Origin: Halorhabdus tiamatea SARL4B
GTDB taxonomy: Archaea > Halobacteriota > Halobacteria > Halobacteriales > Haloarculaceae
Reading direction: 5' to 3'
Length of the DNA stretch: 64,000 bases
Assembly (NCBI RefSeq): GCF_000470655.1
Contig: NC_021913.1
Location: 248,001-312,000, forward strand
The notes under the pieces were generated by a model. It was given only the letters and a program-made list of their open reading frames with translations, was not told the DNA's origin and did not search any database. A program made the position numbers and the translations under genes. The first letter of the stretch is position 1; each line of letters begins with the position of its first letter. Shown one piece after another: positions 1 to 7,975 of the stretch.

Positions 1-2122
1 CACAGAAGGGGCACTCGGAAAGGATGAGGAACTCGTGGTCCTGATCTTCAGGCGGGTCGTCCTTCGCTTCCTGGATCCGATCGACGCGGTCGTAGCGCCG
101 CTCGTCCATCAGCTTGTTTGGAACGTTGTCCTTGCCCACGAAGTAACCCACACTGAACGGATCGCCCTCGAGGCCGTCCTCGCGACGGACCAATTCAGCG
201 TGTCCGAGCACCTCAGCCGCGCGCTGCAGTTGTTCGAGAGACAAAAATCGTAGCGGGAACTTCGTCAGAGCCGTAGTTCCGTACTCCTTTCCCCGCAATC
301 TGTCGTGAAACGCGGTGAACGTGACTAACCCCAGATACGCTTCGGTTTTTCCACCACCAGTCGGATAGTAAATGACGTCTGCAGTGTCGAGTCGATTCGT
401 CACCTCCCGGTCTGGATCAGCTTGTGCCACTATGTCGGGAATCGACATCACGATGAACACTAGTTGAAATAGTCGCCAACCTGGGAAGTCACCCATCTCG
501 ATGAACGTCTCATTCAGGAGCGTGAACGCCTCTCGGACTCTGTCATCGTCGCGAATGAGTTTACGCCCCTGCTCGAATCGTCGACGTTCATCTCTGAATG
601 AAGATATTGCCTCCTCAAACCGCCGCTCAGCCTCGTCAGATTTGTCAGATAATACTTCATCTCCAACGTCGAGGTAGTGGCCTTCAGCTCTCTCCATTTC
701 ATTTTGAAGGATGAGGAGTAAGTCGTCTAAGTCGATCTCGTCAGTCCCGTTCACCTGCTCGGGGAGGTCCTCGAGAACGTGTGCGGGGAGATCTTCTTCG
801 GACAACGAGGCATTGTCAGCTAGCACGTCGAACTGCAGCGGAATCGGTTCTCGGGGAAGATACTTTGACTGTTCGTAGACTGGGAGAGTGACGGTCCGAA
901 CGCCGACCGGATCGGGATCAGCCAACGGATTGCGTTCTTCTGCAGGATATATCGGTTCTGCCGCACAGTTCTCACCCACCGCGTACATCCGGCCGTCGTA
1001 CTGGTACTCGTCGCGAATCTCGTCGAGTTGGAACGGCGTGATGTCCGGTCCGTCGACGCTGGCGTCAATTCCCACGTCGAAGAGGAACGCCCGCCACATC
1101 TTGTACTCGTAGTCGTCGGCGTCAGGATAGTCCGCGCCGTGAGTGTTCACCAGCGTGGCCTCGATGACGAACCGATTTTCTCCTTCGTCTCGGGACTCCT
1201 CTCTCACTTGGACGCGCAAATCCCCCTCCCAAAGGGGATCTACGACGTCACTGGAGTAGGTTTCGTCGATCCACCCGCGAAACGCTGACTCGTCTTCGAG
1301 AAGCCTCTCCGGGATCTCTCGACCTTCGCGTTCGCTCGTGTCGTTGGGTAATTCGCGAAACGTGAGGGGATCGTCACGAACTGTTTCCTCTGCGGCAGCG
1401 AACGCCGAAGACAGCGAGACCACTTTCGGACGTGATTCGTCAGCGAGAGAACGGAGGTCAGATCCAGTGAGGGCCAACTCATCTCCGCAATGTTCTACCA
1501 AGTCTAGCTCGATTCGTTCGTACACTGGAAGCAAGTCGACTACTGCTTCTTCTTCTTCGTCGGCACTTTCCTCGTCGCCACCGTCCGATCTGAGTTCACG
1601 CCCACCGTCCGTTGCCTCCTGTGGCACGTCTGGTTGATGGCGCGACGATTGAGGCCCTCCGCGTTCGTAGGTCGGCGTGCGGTGCAGGTGCCTTTCTCCC
1701 CCACGTTCACGCTGTTCGTCGACCTCTGGAAATCGACGATAGTAGACGTTGGCACTGGGCGTCAGCTCGACGGTCGCGTCGTCGTCGATGTTCGTGGGAA
1801 CGCGGAACGTCACCCCAATACGGAAGGGGGCGACATCTTCCGCAATGTCCTGAAACGCTTCGTCCTGAGCCAGAGCCTCGCGATATTTGTATTGGGAGGC
1901 GAGAACTCCTGCAAAGTATTGTCGAGACGGTTTAGATCCGTAGTGCGTTTGCTCGTTCGGACCCCGACCAGTCAACCGACGTACTAACCTTCGGGTGATG
2001 ACGTCATTTACCGCCTGATGTTGTCGAAACGTTGGATCTTCATCGAGTTCATATGCTTCGTCAGGAGGACGGACGTATCGTGGATCCGATTCAGGTGGGA
2101 TATCACGACGACCAGCGGGCAT
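1..2122 (-). CDS. drmA: DISARM helicase DrmA, N-terminal part (runs off the left edge)
   Basis: The frame is open from an ATG at 2122 to base 2, giving 707 codons with no stop, so the gene is cut by the window edge. After about 580 residues without obvious motifs comes a P-loop, YYPTGGGKTEAYLG, at about residues 585-598. A CPFC cysteine pair at the window edge suggests the start of a zinc-binding cluster. The Y-Y-P-T-G-G-G-K-T-E form of Walker A and the long N-terminal domain are typical of DrmA, the core helicase of DISARM defence (full length about 1,200-1,300 aa). DISARM uses a DrmA-DrmB DNA-translocating complex with a methylase to restrict phage DNA. The gene follows a PIN gene after 116 bp and sits three genes below a DrmE-like gene on the same strand. 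The expected drmB, methylase and drmC would lie to the left, outside the window. The assignment rests on motif and context; another SF2 helicase is possible. Confidence 0.8.
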   Translation of the reverse strand, partial: MPAGRRDIPPESDPRYVRPPDEAYELDEDPTFRQHQAVNDVITRRLVRRLTGRGPNEQTHYGSKPSRQYFAGVLASQYKYREALAQDEAFQDIAEDVAPFRIGVTFRVPTNIDDDATVELTPSANVYYRRFPEVDEQRERGGERHLHRTPTYERGGPQSSRHQPDVPQEATDGGRELRSDGGDEESADEEEEAVVDLLPVYERIELDLVEHCGDELALTGSDLRSLADESRPKVVSLSSAFAAAEETVRDDPLTFRELPNDTSEREGREIPERLLEDESAFRGWIDETYSSDVVDPLWEGDLRVQVREESRDEGENRFVIEATLVNTHGADYPDADDYEYKMWRAFLFDVGIDASVDGPDITPFQLDEIRDEYQYDGRMYAVGENCAAEPIYPAEERNPLADPDPVGVRTVTLPVYEQSKYLPREPIPLQFDVLADNASLSEEDLPAHVLEDLPEQVNGTDEIDLDDLLLILQNEMERAEGHYLDVGDEVLSDKSDEAERRFEEAISSFRDERRRFEQGRKLIRDDDRVREAFTLLNETFIEMGDFPGWRLFQLVFIVMSIPDIVAQADPDREVTNRLDTADVIYYPTGGGKTEAYLGLVTFTAFHDRLRGKEYGTTALTKFPLRFLSLEQLQRAAEVLGHAELVRREDGLEGDPFSVGYFVGKDNVPNKLMDERRYDRVDRIQEAKDDPPEDQDHEFLILSECPFC

Positions 2123-2238
2123 GAGAGTCTACTTTGATGTGAAGTAACATAATCTTAGGGTGGATTATTCCGCAGACTCAAGGATATTTGAATCATCTAC
2201 CACTTTGGTATCGTTGAGAGCTTCTGAGGTTGGCTGCC

Positions 2239-2892
2239 TCAGACCGCATCGGGAGAAACGATATTGAGCCGATGGCTGGGAGTGTAGTGGAGTTCGATCG
2301 CGTCATTGATATCCGATTCATTGTTTATCATGTCCTCATAGTCAAGAGTAACAACTGTATCGCCATTTTCGTCGTCACACCAAGCTGCGCCTTGAGCCAA
2401 AACTAAGCTATCTGGATAGTTGTTAATTCGGGAGTCGATTTCATCCACTAAATCCGATTTGTGATTACCATTGTAAACTATGATCTCCCCATCCACCGTC
2501 CGCTTCCTTGATTGCACTGACCGAATGAATTTACGAAGCTCGTAGAACTTATCCTCGTCATCAATTGAGGCAAATTCCATCTGTAAGTCTCGAAGGTGCT
2601 CTCGGTCGTTCTCGGTGACTGATACAGATGGGTACCTATTTTCGAAGTCTAACACTTCGTAATTGAATACAGGATGTACCTCAGATCCGTTTTCTTGTTC
2701 CACAAATTTCCGAAGATCGATGTAGATCTGCCTTCGCGTAGAACATCGCGTATCTAACTCCTCTTTCACCGTTGTGGAAACGAACTTATCGTGAGCGCCT
2801 TCAATGATGGCGACGCTCCCGTCGTCCCCTTCAAGCCAGACTTGCACGTAGTTCAGTAGAACACTCGTGTCAAGAAATAACTTCGACGGCAT
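2239..2892 (-). CDS. PIN-domain ribonuclease-like protein embedded in the DISARM locus
   Basis: A 217-residue protein with the PIN acidic residues in canonical places: D8 in FLDTSVLLNY, E44/E45 in VKEELDT, D161 in PDSLVLAQGAAW and D184 in VTLDYEDM. PIN domains are metal-dependent nucleases, usually RNases and often toxins of VapBC-type systems. This one is longer than a simple VapC (about 130 aa); an inserted charged segment spans residues 60-155. It starts 5 bp after the stop of the 333-residue gene upstream, so the two are almost certainly co-transcribed and may form a toxin-antitoxin-like or effector-sensor pair. Placement between drmE and drmA is not part of the standard class 2 DISARM order that I know. 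Activity is inferred from the acidic residues only. Confidence 0.75.
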   Translation of the reverse strand: MPSKLFLDTSVLLNYVQVWLEGDDGSVAIIEGAHDKFVSTTVKEELDTRCSTRRQIYIDLRKFVEQENGSEVHPVFNYEVLDFENRYPSVSVTENDREHLRDLQMEFASIDDEDKFYELRKFIRSVQSRKRTVDGEIIVYNGNHKSDLVDEIDSRINNYPDSLVLAQGAAWCDDENGDTVVTLDYEDMINNESDINDAIELHYTPSHRLNIVSPDAV

Positions 2893-2897
2893 TTGAG

Positions 2898-3899
2898 CTA
2901 TCGTGAATTGATTTCGTCGTAGGTGTCCGCCAGCTCATTAACGGAGTCCTTGAGAGGCGAGTCAGAAGTATCTGGGTAGTAGTCACCAGGTCCTGGGACA
3001 AGGCCAGCATCAGCGCACAATTCCTTCAAGTTACGTAGGAACTCGTCGTAGTTCTGATCAAGGAACTGTAACTCGTCGCTTGCGCCTTGACGGATCTCGT
3101 TCTTATCTATTCCGTGTGGAGTTTCGCGTGAGATGGTCTCTGCGACGTATTTCCACGCGTAGTCGTGGTAGAAGTTGCTCAATTCACGGATAACCGTTCG
3201 CGGATCACCGTTCAATTCATTTTGGTCACTCCGGGCCAGTTTCATGTAGACATCTTCAACGAGGTCGGTGTATGCGATGAAAGGCTCAGCAACCTCGTCA
3301 AAAATAGGCTGCTTCAACAACTCACCGTGAAGGTCGCTAATAATACGGCCCAACTCCCGACAGTAGTCTTCATCGACAAAAACCACGTTAAGGCTGTCTT
3401 CATCGTCCCACAGGAAGCGCTGAAATTCGACGTTGTGAAGGTATAGCTGTTTGAAACGTGGGGGGGCATTTTCTTCGTAGAAATCATGAAGGAAATCGTG
3501 TAGGTTTGCCTCGAGGATCTCCTCTAGGCCCTCAAACTCCCCCACCTCGACATCTAAGTAAAACTCCTCGTAGTGTTTTGGTGAGGGGTAAGTGTCGGTA
3601 ACGCCAGGCCTCACGCTGGGGGTAAACGGGTGGGGGACTTCATCCAGAGCTGTAGGTTGTACACCCTCGGTTGACGGAACGCTGTTGCCCAAGTCAGGCC
3701 CGTATGTGTGCCAACTATACTGCACAGGGATACCGGACCAATCGACCCCGAGGAAAATCGTCTTGTGGAGTTTGATTTCCCCGTGGGTTGCTTGCTTGAA
3801 CGGCTTCGAATCGATACCTAACTCGGACAATGCGCCCTCCAAGCCGTGGATGAGGTCATCCACGAGTTGCTTTTCTTCCGCGCGAGAGATGTCGTCCAT
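2898..3899 (-). CDS. Unknown protein with YGP motif, partner of the PIN gene
   Basis: A 333-residue acidic protein. Near the N-terminus (residues 42-71) it reads KLHKTIFLGVDW...YSWHTYGPDLG. This resembles the 'LxKLxY ... YGP' signature of Panacea/DUF4065-like antitoxin domains and related winged-helix sensors, though at about residue 66 it is only a weak match. The rest is helical and charged with no motif that I recognise. It is followed after 5 bp by the PIN gene. It has its own upstream region of 188 bp with two copies of a 9-bp palindromic site, as expected for an autoregulated antitoxin-like gene. An antitoxin, sensor or scaffold role is an inference; no function is established from sequence. 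Confidence 0.55.
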   Translation of the reverse strand: MDDISRAEEKQLVDDLIHGLEGALSELGIDSKPFKQATHGEIKLHKTIFLGVDWSGIPVQYSWHTYGPDLGNSVPSTEGVQPTALDEVPHPFTPSVRPGVTDTYPSPKHYEEFYLDVEVGEFEGLEEILEANLHDFLHDFYEENAPPRFKQLYLHNVEFQRFLWDDEDSLNVVFVDEDYCRELGRIISDLHGELLKQPIFDEVAEPFIAYTDLVEDVYMKLARSDQNELNGDPRTVIRELSNFYHDYAWKYVAETISRETPHGIDKNEIRQGASDELQFLDQNYDEFLRNLKELCADAGLVPGPGDYYPDTSDSPLKDSVNELADTYDEINSR

Positions 3900-3919
3900 A
3901 GTTTGTACCCCAATTTATG

Positions 3920-3958
3920 CGCTGAGCGATTCGTCCGTGAGAGACGTTTCGCTGAGCG
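3920..3958. promoter_or_regulatory. Paired palindromic operator-like sites
   Basis: CGCTGAGCG occurs at 3920-3928 and again at 3950-3958. Each copy is itself a palindrome (CGCT-G-AGCG) and the copies are exactly 30 bp apart, close to three helical turns. They lie 21-59 bp upstream of the ATG at 3899 and overlap an AT-rich TATA-like stretch (CATAAATT read on the minus strand) just before the gene. The layout fits cooperative binding by a dimeric repressor controlling the YGP/PIN gene pair. Confidence 0.5.
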
Positions 3959-4087
3959 GCCAAATACCTTGGGTGTAAACTTGAGCGGCCAGTGTTATAG
4001 TATCTATGGACTCCCTTCGCGCTATTACATGCGGAGATATGCAGAAAAAGGAAGCCTCATCAACTGCTGAGGGCGTCGGCAAAGCCG

Positions 4088-6574
4088 CTACCCTAAATCG
4101 ACGGATTCGATCCTCTTTAATCGATGGGGGGCCACCTGATCCTCGTGTACATCAACCACTGTGTGGGGTTCGACGATACGCTGTCCTTCCTCGTCAATTA
4201 CGTCGAAGTCAGCCAGACGGATGTCCCAGTCCTCCGAGAGAACGACCTGCTCAGGATCGTCGCCAGCCATGACCCGGTAAGCCTGCTTCCGCAGTTCTCT
4301 CAGTAGCTTCATGTACGTCGTCTTTATTTCCTGAGTTGCTTCCCAGATCTTCTCAGAGTTCTCCTTCACGACGGTCAGGTCGTAGGCTTCAGCGATCGTG
4401 GGCAGATCATCATACGTTCTGGGGTAGTCGATTTCGAGGTTGTACCACCGGCGGAACGTGTCGTCCCCGTGGTCGGCTCCAGCCTCTCTCATCCGCTCTT
4501 TGAACTCGCCGAAGTCGTCTCCAGTCTCGTCGAGCGCCTGCTCGAGCCGAATCTTCCAGCGTTCCGCTCGCATGATGGCCTTGTCATCGCCCCGTCGCTT
4601 GATCAGGTCGTATAGCTGTTGACGGAGCTGTTCCGTCTGACGAACGTGGACGATGGTGTCTCCAGGTTGAACCTTACTGGCGTACTTCGACACCGTTCCC
4701 CCACGATCGCCGTCGACGACGTGTACCCTAGATCCGCGCTTGATGGGCATCGATCTCCCGTCGTCGAACACGAGGCGAAGACACTTCACCGACCCAGACT
4801 GGCCGTCACCACTTTCAGATCCACTGCTGGAAGGTACGGACGGATCGCTGGAAGTGTCGAGTGAATCTATGATCTCGTCGACAGACATTGGCTCATGCTC
4901 TTCGACTACATCGTAACCTTCAGCGATAGAGCTCTCCCACTCTGAGGTGTCTTCGCCTTCCGACCGTCCCTTGGGCATAGGCACATTCACCGAGACGCCG
5001 TCAACGACGGGGGCGTCCCACTCCTCGTCCTTATTTGCCGTCTCAGCTGCCTTTCGGTATAATTCTCGGTCAGTTACGTCGCGAAGCGTGTCGTCGAGGT
5101 GGTCGTACTGGTAGCGGAGGAGTGGAAGCTGATGTTCGTAGGCGAGTACAGTTACCTCTGGTGCGTGATTTGTTCGAAGAATCCACCGATCACGCCATGC
5201 TGGCGGCCCCACGAGTATAACGCGGTCTGCCGGAGGTGCGGTCGGCAGTGCTCCCGTCGAAATGACTCCTAGTTCCTCTCCTAAAGCGTCGTACAGGGGA
5301 CCTCCACGTGCTTCGAGATCTAGTTCAACTGCCGAGCGGTCACCGTCGCTGGGAACCACGACTAACAAGCTCTCGTCGGCGTCGAGTGCCCCGTGCAACA
5401 ATCGGTAGAGGTGACCGCGCTTGGTCTCTGAGAGTTCGTAGTCCTCCCACTCGTCATGAACGTCCTCCAACGATCTGACTGCGTCGCCGTACACACCGTG
5501 AGCTGGTCCTCCTGCGTCGTCGTCCCGGATGTTCTCGTAGTTATGACCGAGTCGATCGAGCCACCCCGAAGGTGCGATCGTCTCCCACTGGTTCCCCAAT
5601 GCTCTGTCGGCGTTACCCATCGAAGCAACGACGTTGGAGATGACGTTCAACGCCATTTTCAGGTCGTTAATTCCGTCGTCGAGGACATCGCTCTGGAGAT
5701 CGTCGTTAACGTCACTGAGCTCTTCAATTGAGGACCACACGTCGGCTAAGTCGTCCGCGACCTCGCCCTCTTCGACGACGTGAACCTCTCGACTAACACC
5801 GTCGACGTGATTCTGTAGCTGTCGCGTTACGCGCGTCTGTCGATCCACCTCAGGGACGGTCTTTACTCCGCCATCTACAGCCGTCGGTTCGTCGACGACA
5901 GCGTCTAATAGCGCTGGAGGCCACGCCCACCCTGATGCGTCTTCAGATACGTGACCGAAGGTTGGACCGAGAGGATCGTGGAGGCAGTAGATCACGGAAG
6001 GGATGTCGTTCTCGTCAAGCCACTGTTGAAACCGGTCCCATCGATTTGGACGGTATGTGACGGTTTCGTCGTAAATGACGCAGCCGATCTCGGACGCTAC
6101 GTTCTCGTCGGGAAGGTGAGTCAGGTGCTTGGAGAAGAGGGCTCTTGGAGGACGTCCTTCGTCACCGCGGGAGGTCGTTTTCTGATTGACCTCGCCATTC
6201 GGTTTGATGGTAGCGAGCGGAAACCGCTCTTTGCTCCAAGGTCGTCGATGACCAGGGCGGAGTTCTTTGTAGCGCTCACGAACGTGCGCGTCCCTCGAGA
6301 ATACGAGAACGCGCTTCCGGTCCGTGTCTGTGCTCATGAGTTTGAACAGCGCGCTTAACGTGAGTATCTCTAAGTATTCGTGTCGGAGTGTAGGAGACAA
6401 TAACCACACGCCGCTCTCACGCTCGATTGCCCCCTTGAGCAACGTATCGTGGACATCTAGAGTTTCAGGCCAGTGTACTCGAGTATCCCTCAGCCGAGGG
6501 TTTTCCGGTAGCCTGGGCTTATTGGAGATGTCGTTGCTTTCACACAGCGCGTCGATGAGCGGACCGGCTGGCAC
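4088..6574 (-). CDS. drmE: DrmE-like protein of class 2 DISARM
   Basis: An 828-residue protein starting with GTG at 6574. The N-terminal part contains a helicase/NTPase-like segment (VLVFSRDAHVRERYKEL). The middle has a second alpha/beta segment (VILVGPPAWRDRWILRT, TVLAYEHQLPLLRYQYDHL). A Ser/Gly/Asp-rich linker precedes a C-terminal domain with a small beta segment (RVHVVDGDRGGTVSKY, KVQPGDTIVHVR) and helices. I see no canonical Walker A. Size and layout match DrmE, the class 2-specific DISARM protein of unknown biochemical role, and the gene lies upstream of drmA on the same strand as expected. The stop is followed by a T-rich stretch on the coding strand (about 4045-4060), so a terminator may separate it from the YGP/PIN pair. 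The call depends on context and general similarity, without a domain search. Confidence 0.6.
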   Translation of the reverse strand: MPAGPLIDALCESNDISNKPRLPENPRLRDTRVHWPETLDVHDTLLKGAIERESGVWLLSPTLRHEYLEILTLSALFKLMSTDTDRKRVLVFSRDAHVRERYKELRPGHRRPWSKERFPLATIKPNGEVNQKTTSRGDEGRPPRALFSKHLTHLPDENVASEIGCVIYDETVTYRPNRWDRFQQWLDENDIPSVIYCLHDPLGPTFGHVSEDASGWAWPPALLDAVVDEPTAVDGGVKTVPEVDRQTRVTRQLQNHVDGVSREVHVVEEGEVADDLADVWSSIEELSDVNDDLQSDVLDDGINDLKMALNVISNVVASMGNADRALGNQWETIAPSGWLDRLGHNYENIRDDDAGGPAHGVYGDAVRSLEDVHDEWEDYELSETKRGHLYRLLHGALDADESLLVVVPSDGDRSAVELDLEARGGPLYDALGEELGVISTGALPTAPPADRVILVGPPAWRDRWILRTNHAPEVTVLAYEHQLPLLRYQYDHLDDTLRDVTDRELYRKAAETANKDEEWDAPVVDGVSVNVPMPKGRSEGEDTSEWESSIAEGYDVVEEHEPMSVDEIIDSLDTSSDPSVPSSSGSESGDGQSGSVKCLRLVFDDGRSMPIKRGSRVHVVDGDRGGTVSKYASKVQPGDTIVHVRQTEQLRQQLYDLIKRRGDDKAIMRAERWKIRLEQALDETGDDFGEFKERMREAGADHGDDTFRRWYNLEIDYPRTYDDLPTIAEAYDLTVVKENSEKIWEATQEIKTTYMKLLRELRKQAYRVMAGDDPEQVVLSEDWDIRLADFDVIDEEGQRIVEPHTVVDVHEDQVAPHRLKRIESVDLG

Positions 6575-6595
6575 TCCTTGTGAATTGTTAGGGGC

Positions 6596-6605
6596 TTATT
6601 ATAAA
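6596..6605 (-). promoter_or_regulatory. TATA box for the DISARM operon
   Basis: Read on the minus strand this is TTTATAATAA, centred about 26 bp upstream of the GTG start at 6574. That spacing is typical of haloarchaeal leaderless transcripts, which supports GTG 6574 as the start. The AAGGAG directly abutting the GTG is too close to act as a ribosome binding site. Confidence 0.6.
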
Positions 6606-6653
6606 TTCAGGGGCGGCGACAGGTGAGAGTCACTACCTCTTGCTTGTACTGTC

Positions 6654-6899
6654 TTACTGAATCCCTGAATTCTCCTCCTCTAGAAATTGAATAGTACACT
6701 TGTGCTGTTGAATCCGCTCTGGAAGTCCAACTTTCCCACAGACGGGACACTCCCGCAGGGGTGTCGGTGAGAGGTCGTTCCAGGCGTCCAGCGCAGCCTC
6801 TAACTGTGCTTCCACGATTGGCGAGTCGGTCGTGCGGCGGGCTTCGCGGAGGTGAATGCGAAGCCGCTCTCGGGCCGTAAGAGTACGTTCCTCGGACAT
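6654..6899 (-). CDS. Small zinc-finger protein
   Basis: An 81-residue protein from ATG 6899. The N-terminal half is an Arg-rich helix (ARERLRIHLREARR). The C-terminal half carries ECPVCGKVGLPERIQQHKC, a CxxC...HxxxC arrangement typical of a single zinc finger. Such short proteins are common on haloarchaeal plasmids and are presumed nucleic-acid or protein-binding adaptors. It is divergent in promoter direction from nothing nearby: both neighbours are on the same strand. The longer upstream reading frame is Pro/Arg-rich and unlike haloarchaeal protein, so the internal ATG was chosen. Confidence 0.6.
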   Translation of the reverse strand: MSEERTLTARERLRIHLREARRTTDSPIVEAQLEAALDAWNDLSPTPLRECPVCGKVGLPERIQQHKCTIQFLEEENSGIQ

Positions 6900-7046
6900 T
6901 GGTGTTCGGGGACACGTTCTGGTGTGCCCTCCGCCCCTCCAGGGGCAAATAAACAGACTCCGTCGCGACAGCGGTCTTGTCTCTGGGGACACCACTCCCA
7001 AAGCTGTGACTCCGGTTGTGGCTGCCGGCCGACCGGAGGGAGGCCG

Positions 7047-7095
7047 GGAGCGGAGGGTGGGGCGGTGGGGCTTGGGGTGGTCCGGTGCTCACTAA
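7047..7095. repeat. Terminator-like 3' repeat, copy 1
   Basis: GGAGCGGAGGGTGGGGCGG, followed by a G-rich tail, GGTCCGG, then ACTAAAAC. It is about 50 bp downstream of the homing endonuclease stop. A near-identical block lies at 7903-7945 downstream of the OB-fold gene. Read on the coding strand, each copy gives a short T run and then a C-rich tract. Confidence 0.5.
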
Positions 7096-7146
7096 AACAA
7101 GAGGTGTCCCCATTTGGCCCGCTCGAGGGGCCATCGTGCGATACAG

Positions 7147-7776
7147 CTATTCGGGAGTGTGTTCCATTCCCCAGAGATCCTCGAAGTACTCGAGTGTGTA
7201 TTTCCCTCGACTGCCGCCCTTATACGAGTTGAACCGATCGACGTAGTACATCACCTCAAGAAAGCCTTCTTTCTCGTGATGGACGCCCTGGTCCATCCGG
7301 GGCAGAATCTCGTCAAGGAGGAGATCGACCTGCTCGCGCTTGACGATGAACTGATCGCGGAGCGGGGTCAGGAGCGTCCGCGTATTGCTGATACCCTGCA
7401 CGCCCCAAATGTACTGATCGCTACGGTTCTCATTGGACTCGAGACTCGACACATGGCAGTTCACGCCGTGGGCATCACAGTACGCACAAAGCGCCTCCAT
7501 CAGGTGGTCACGATACGTTTCGGTGACCTCGATCTGCGGCTGAAGTCGATGATCGACTCGATACTCACTGTTCTGGTCTACTTTTACGCCAATCCAGCCT
7601 TCTGCGTCGAGAGTTCCAGTCAGCTGTTCGTGGGTGATTCGGAGCATTGGTGCAAGTTCAAAGCCGGTGCTGTACCGCTCTCGCTCGGCAATTGAGATAC
7701 GGATACAGCCCTCGCCGTCGAAGAAGCCAGTGAACCACGCATCGAAATCGTGGGTCTCGGGTGAACTATTTGACAT
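7147..7776 (-). CDS. Free-standing LAGLIDADG homing endonuclease
   Basis: A 209-residue protein whose residues 12-25 read AWFTGFFDGEGCIRI, the LAGLIDADG dimerisation/catalytic helix with its conserved acidic residue. The following IRISIAERERY...MLRITHE matches the family's saddle strands. A single clear motif suggests a homodimer cutting a palindromic DNA site. It is not inside an intron or intein that I can see, so it is free-standing. It has its own terminator-like repeat downstream and sits in plasmid accessory DNA, which fits a selfish or plasmid-competition role. Some haloarchaeal members may instead be WhiA-like regulators lacking cleavage. Confidence 0.7.
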   Translation of the reverse strand: MSNSSPETHDFDAWFTGFFDGEGCIRISIAERERYSTGFELAPMLRITHEQLTGTLDAEGWIGVKVDQNSEYRVDHRLQPQIEVTETYRDHLMEALCAYCDAHGVNCHVSSLESNENRSDQYIWGVQGISNTRTLLTPLRDQFIVKREQVDLLLDEILPRMDQGVHHEKEGFLEVMYYVDRFNSYKGGSRGKYTLEYFEDLWGMEHTPE

Positions 7777-7902
7777 CGCGCTGCGCCCATCGGCGGCGCA
7801 GATAAACTCTCAGTACTATGCATTGGACGAGAGGAGGTACAAACTCACCTTTTCCCCTACACCACGGTCGTGGCTGCGCGCGCAGCGACGGTAGGAGCGA
7901 GC

Positions 7903-7945
7903 ACGGAGCGGAGGGTGGGGCGGCGGGGTCAGGGTCGGTCCGGCA
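7903..7945. repeat. Terminator-like 3' repeat, copy 2
   Basis: GGAGCGGAGGGTGGGGCGG, followed by a G-rich tail, GGTCCGG and an A-rich run (ACAAAAAAG on the plus strand). It is immediately downstream of the OB-fold gene stop at 7976. On the coding strand it reads T6 then a C-rich tract, compatible with an archaeal oligo-T terminator. It matches copy 1 at 7047. Confidence 0.5.
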
Positions 7946-7975
7946 CACAACAAAAAAGAAGGCTGCGTCAGCTGG

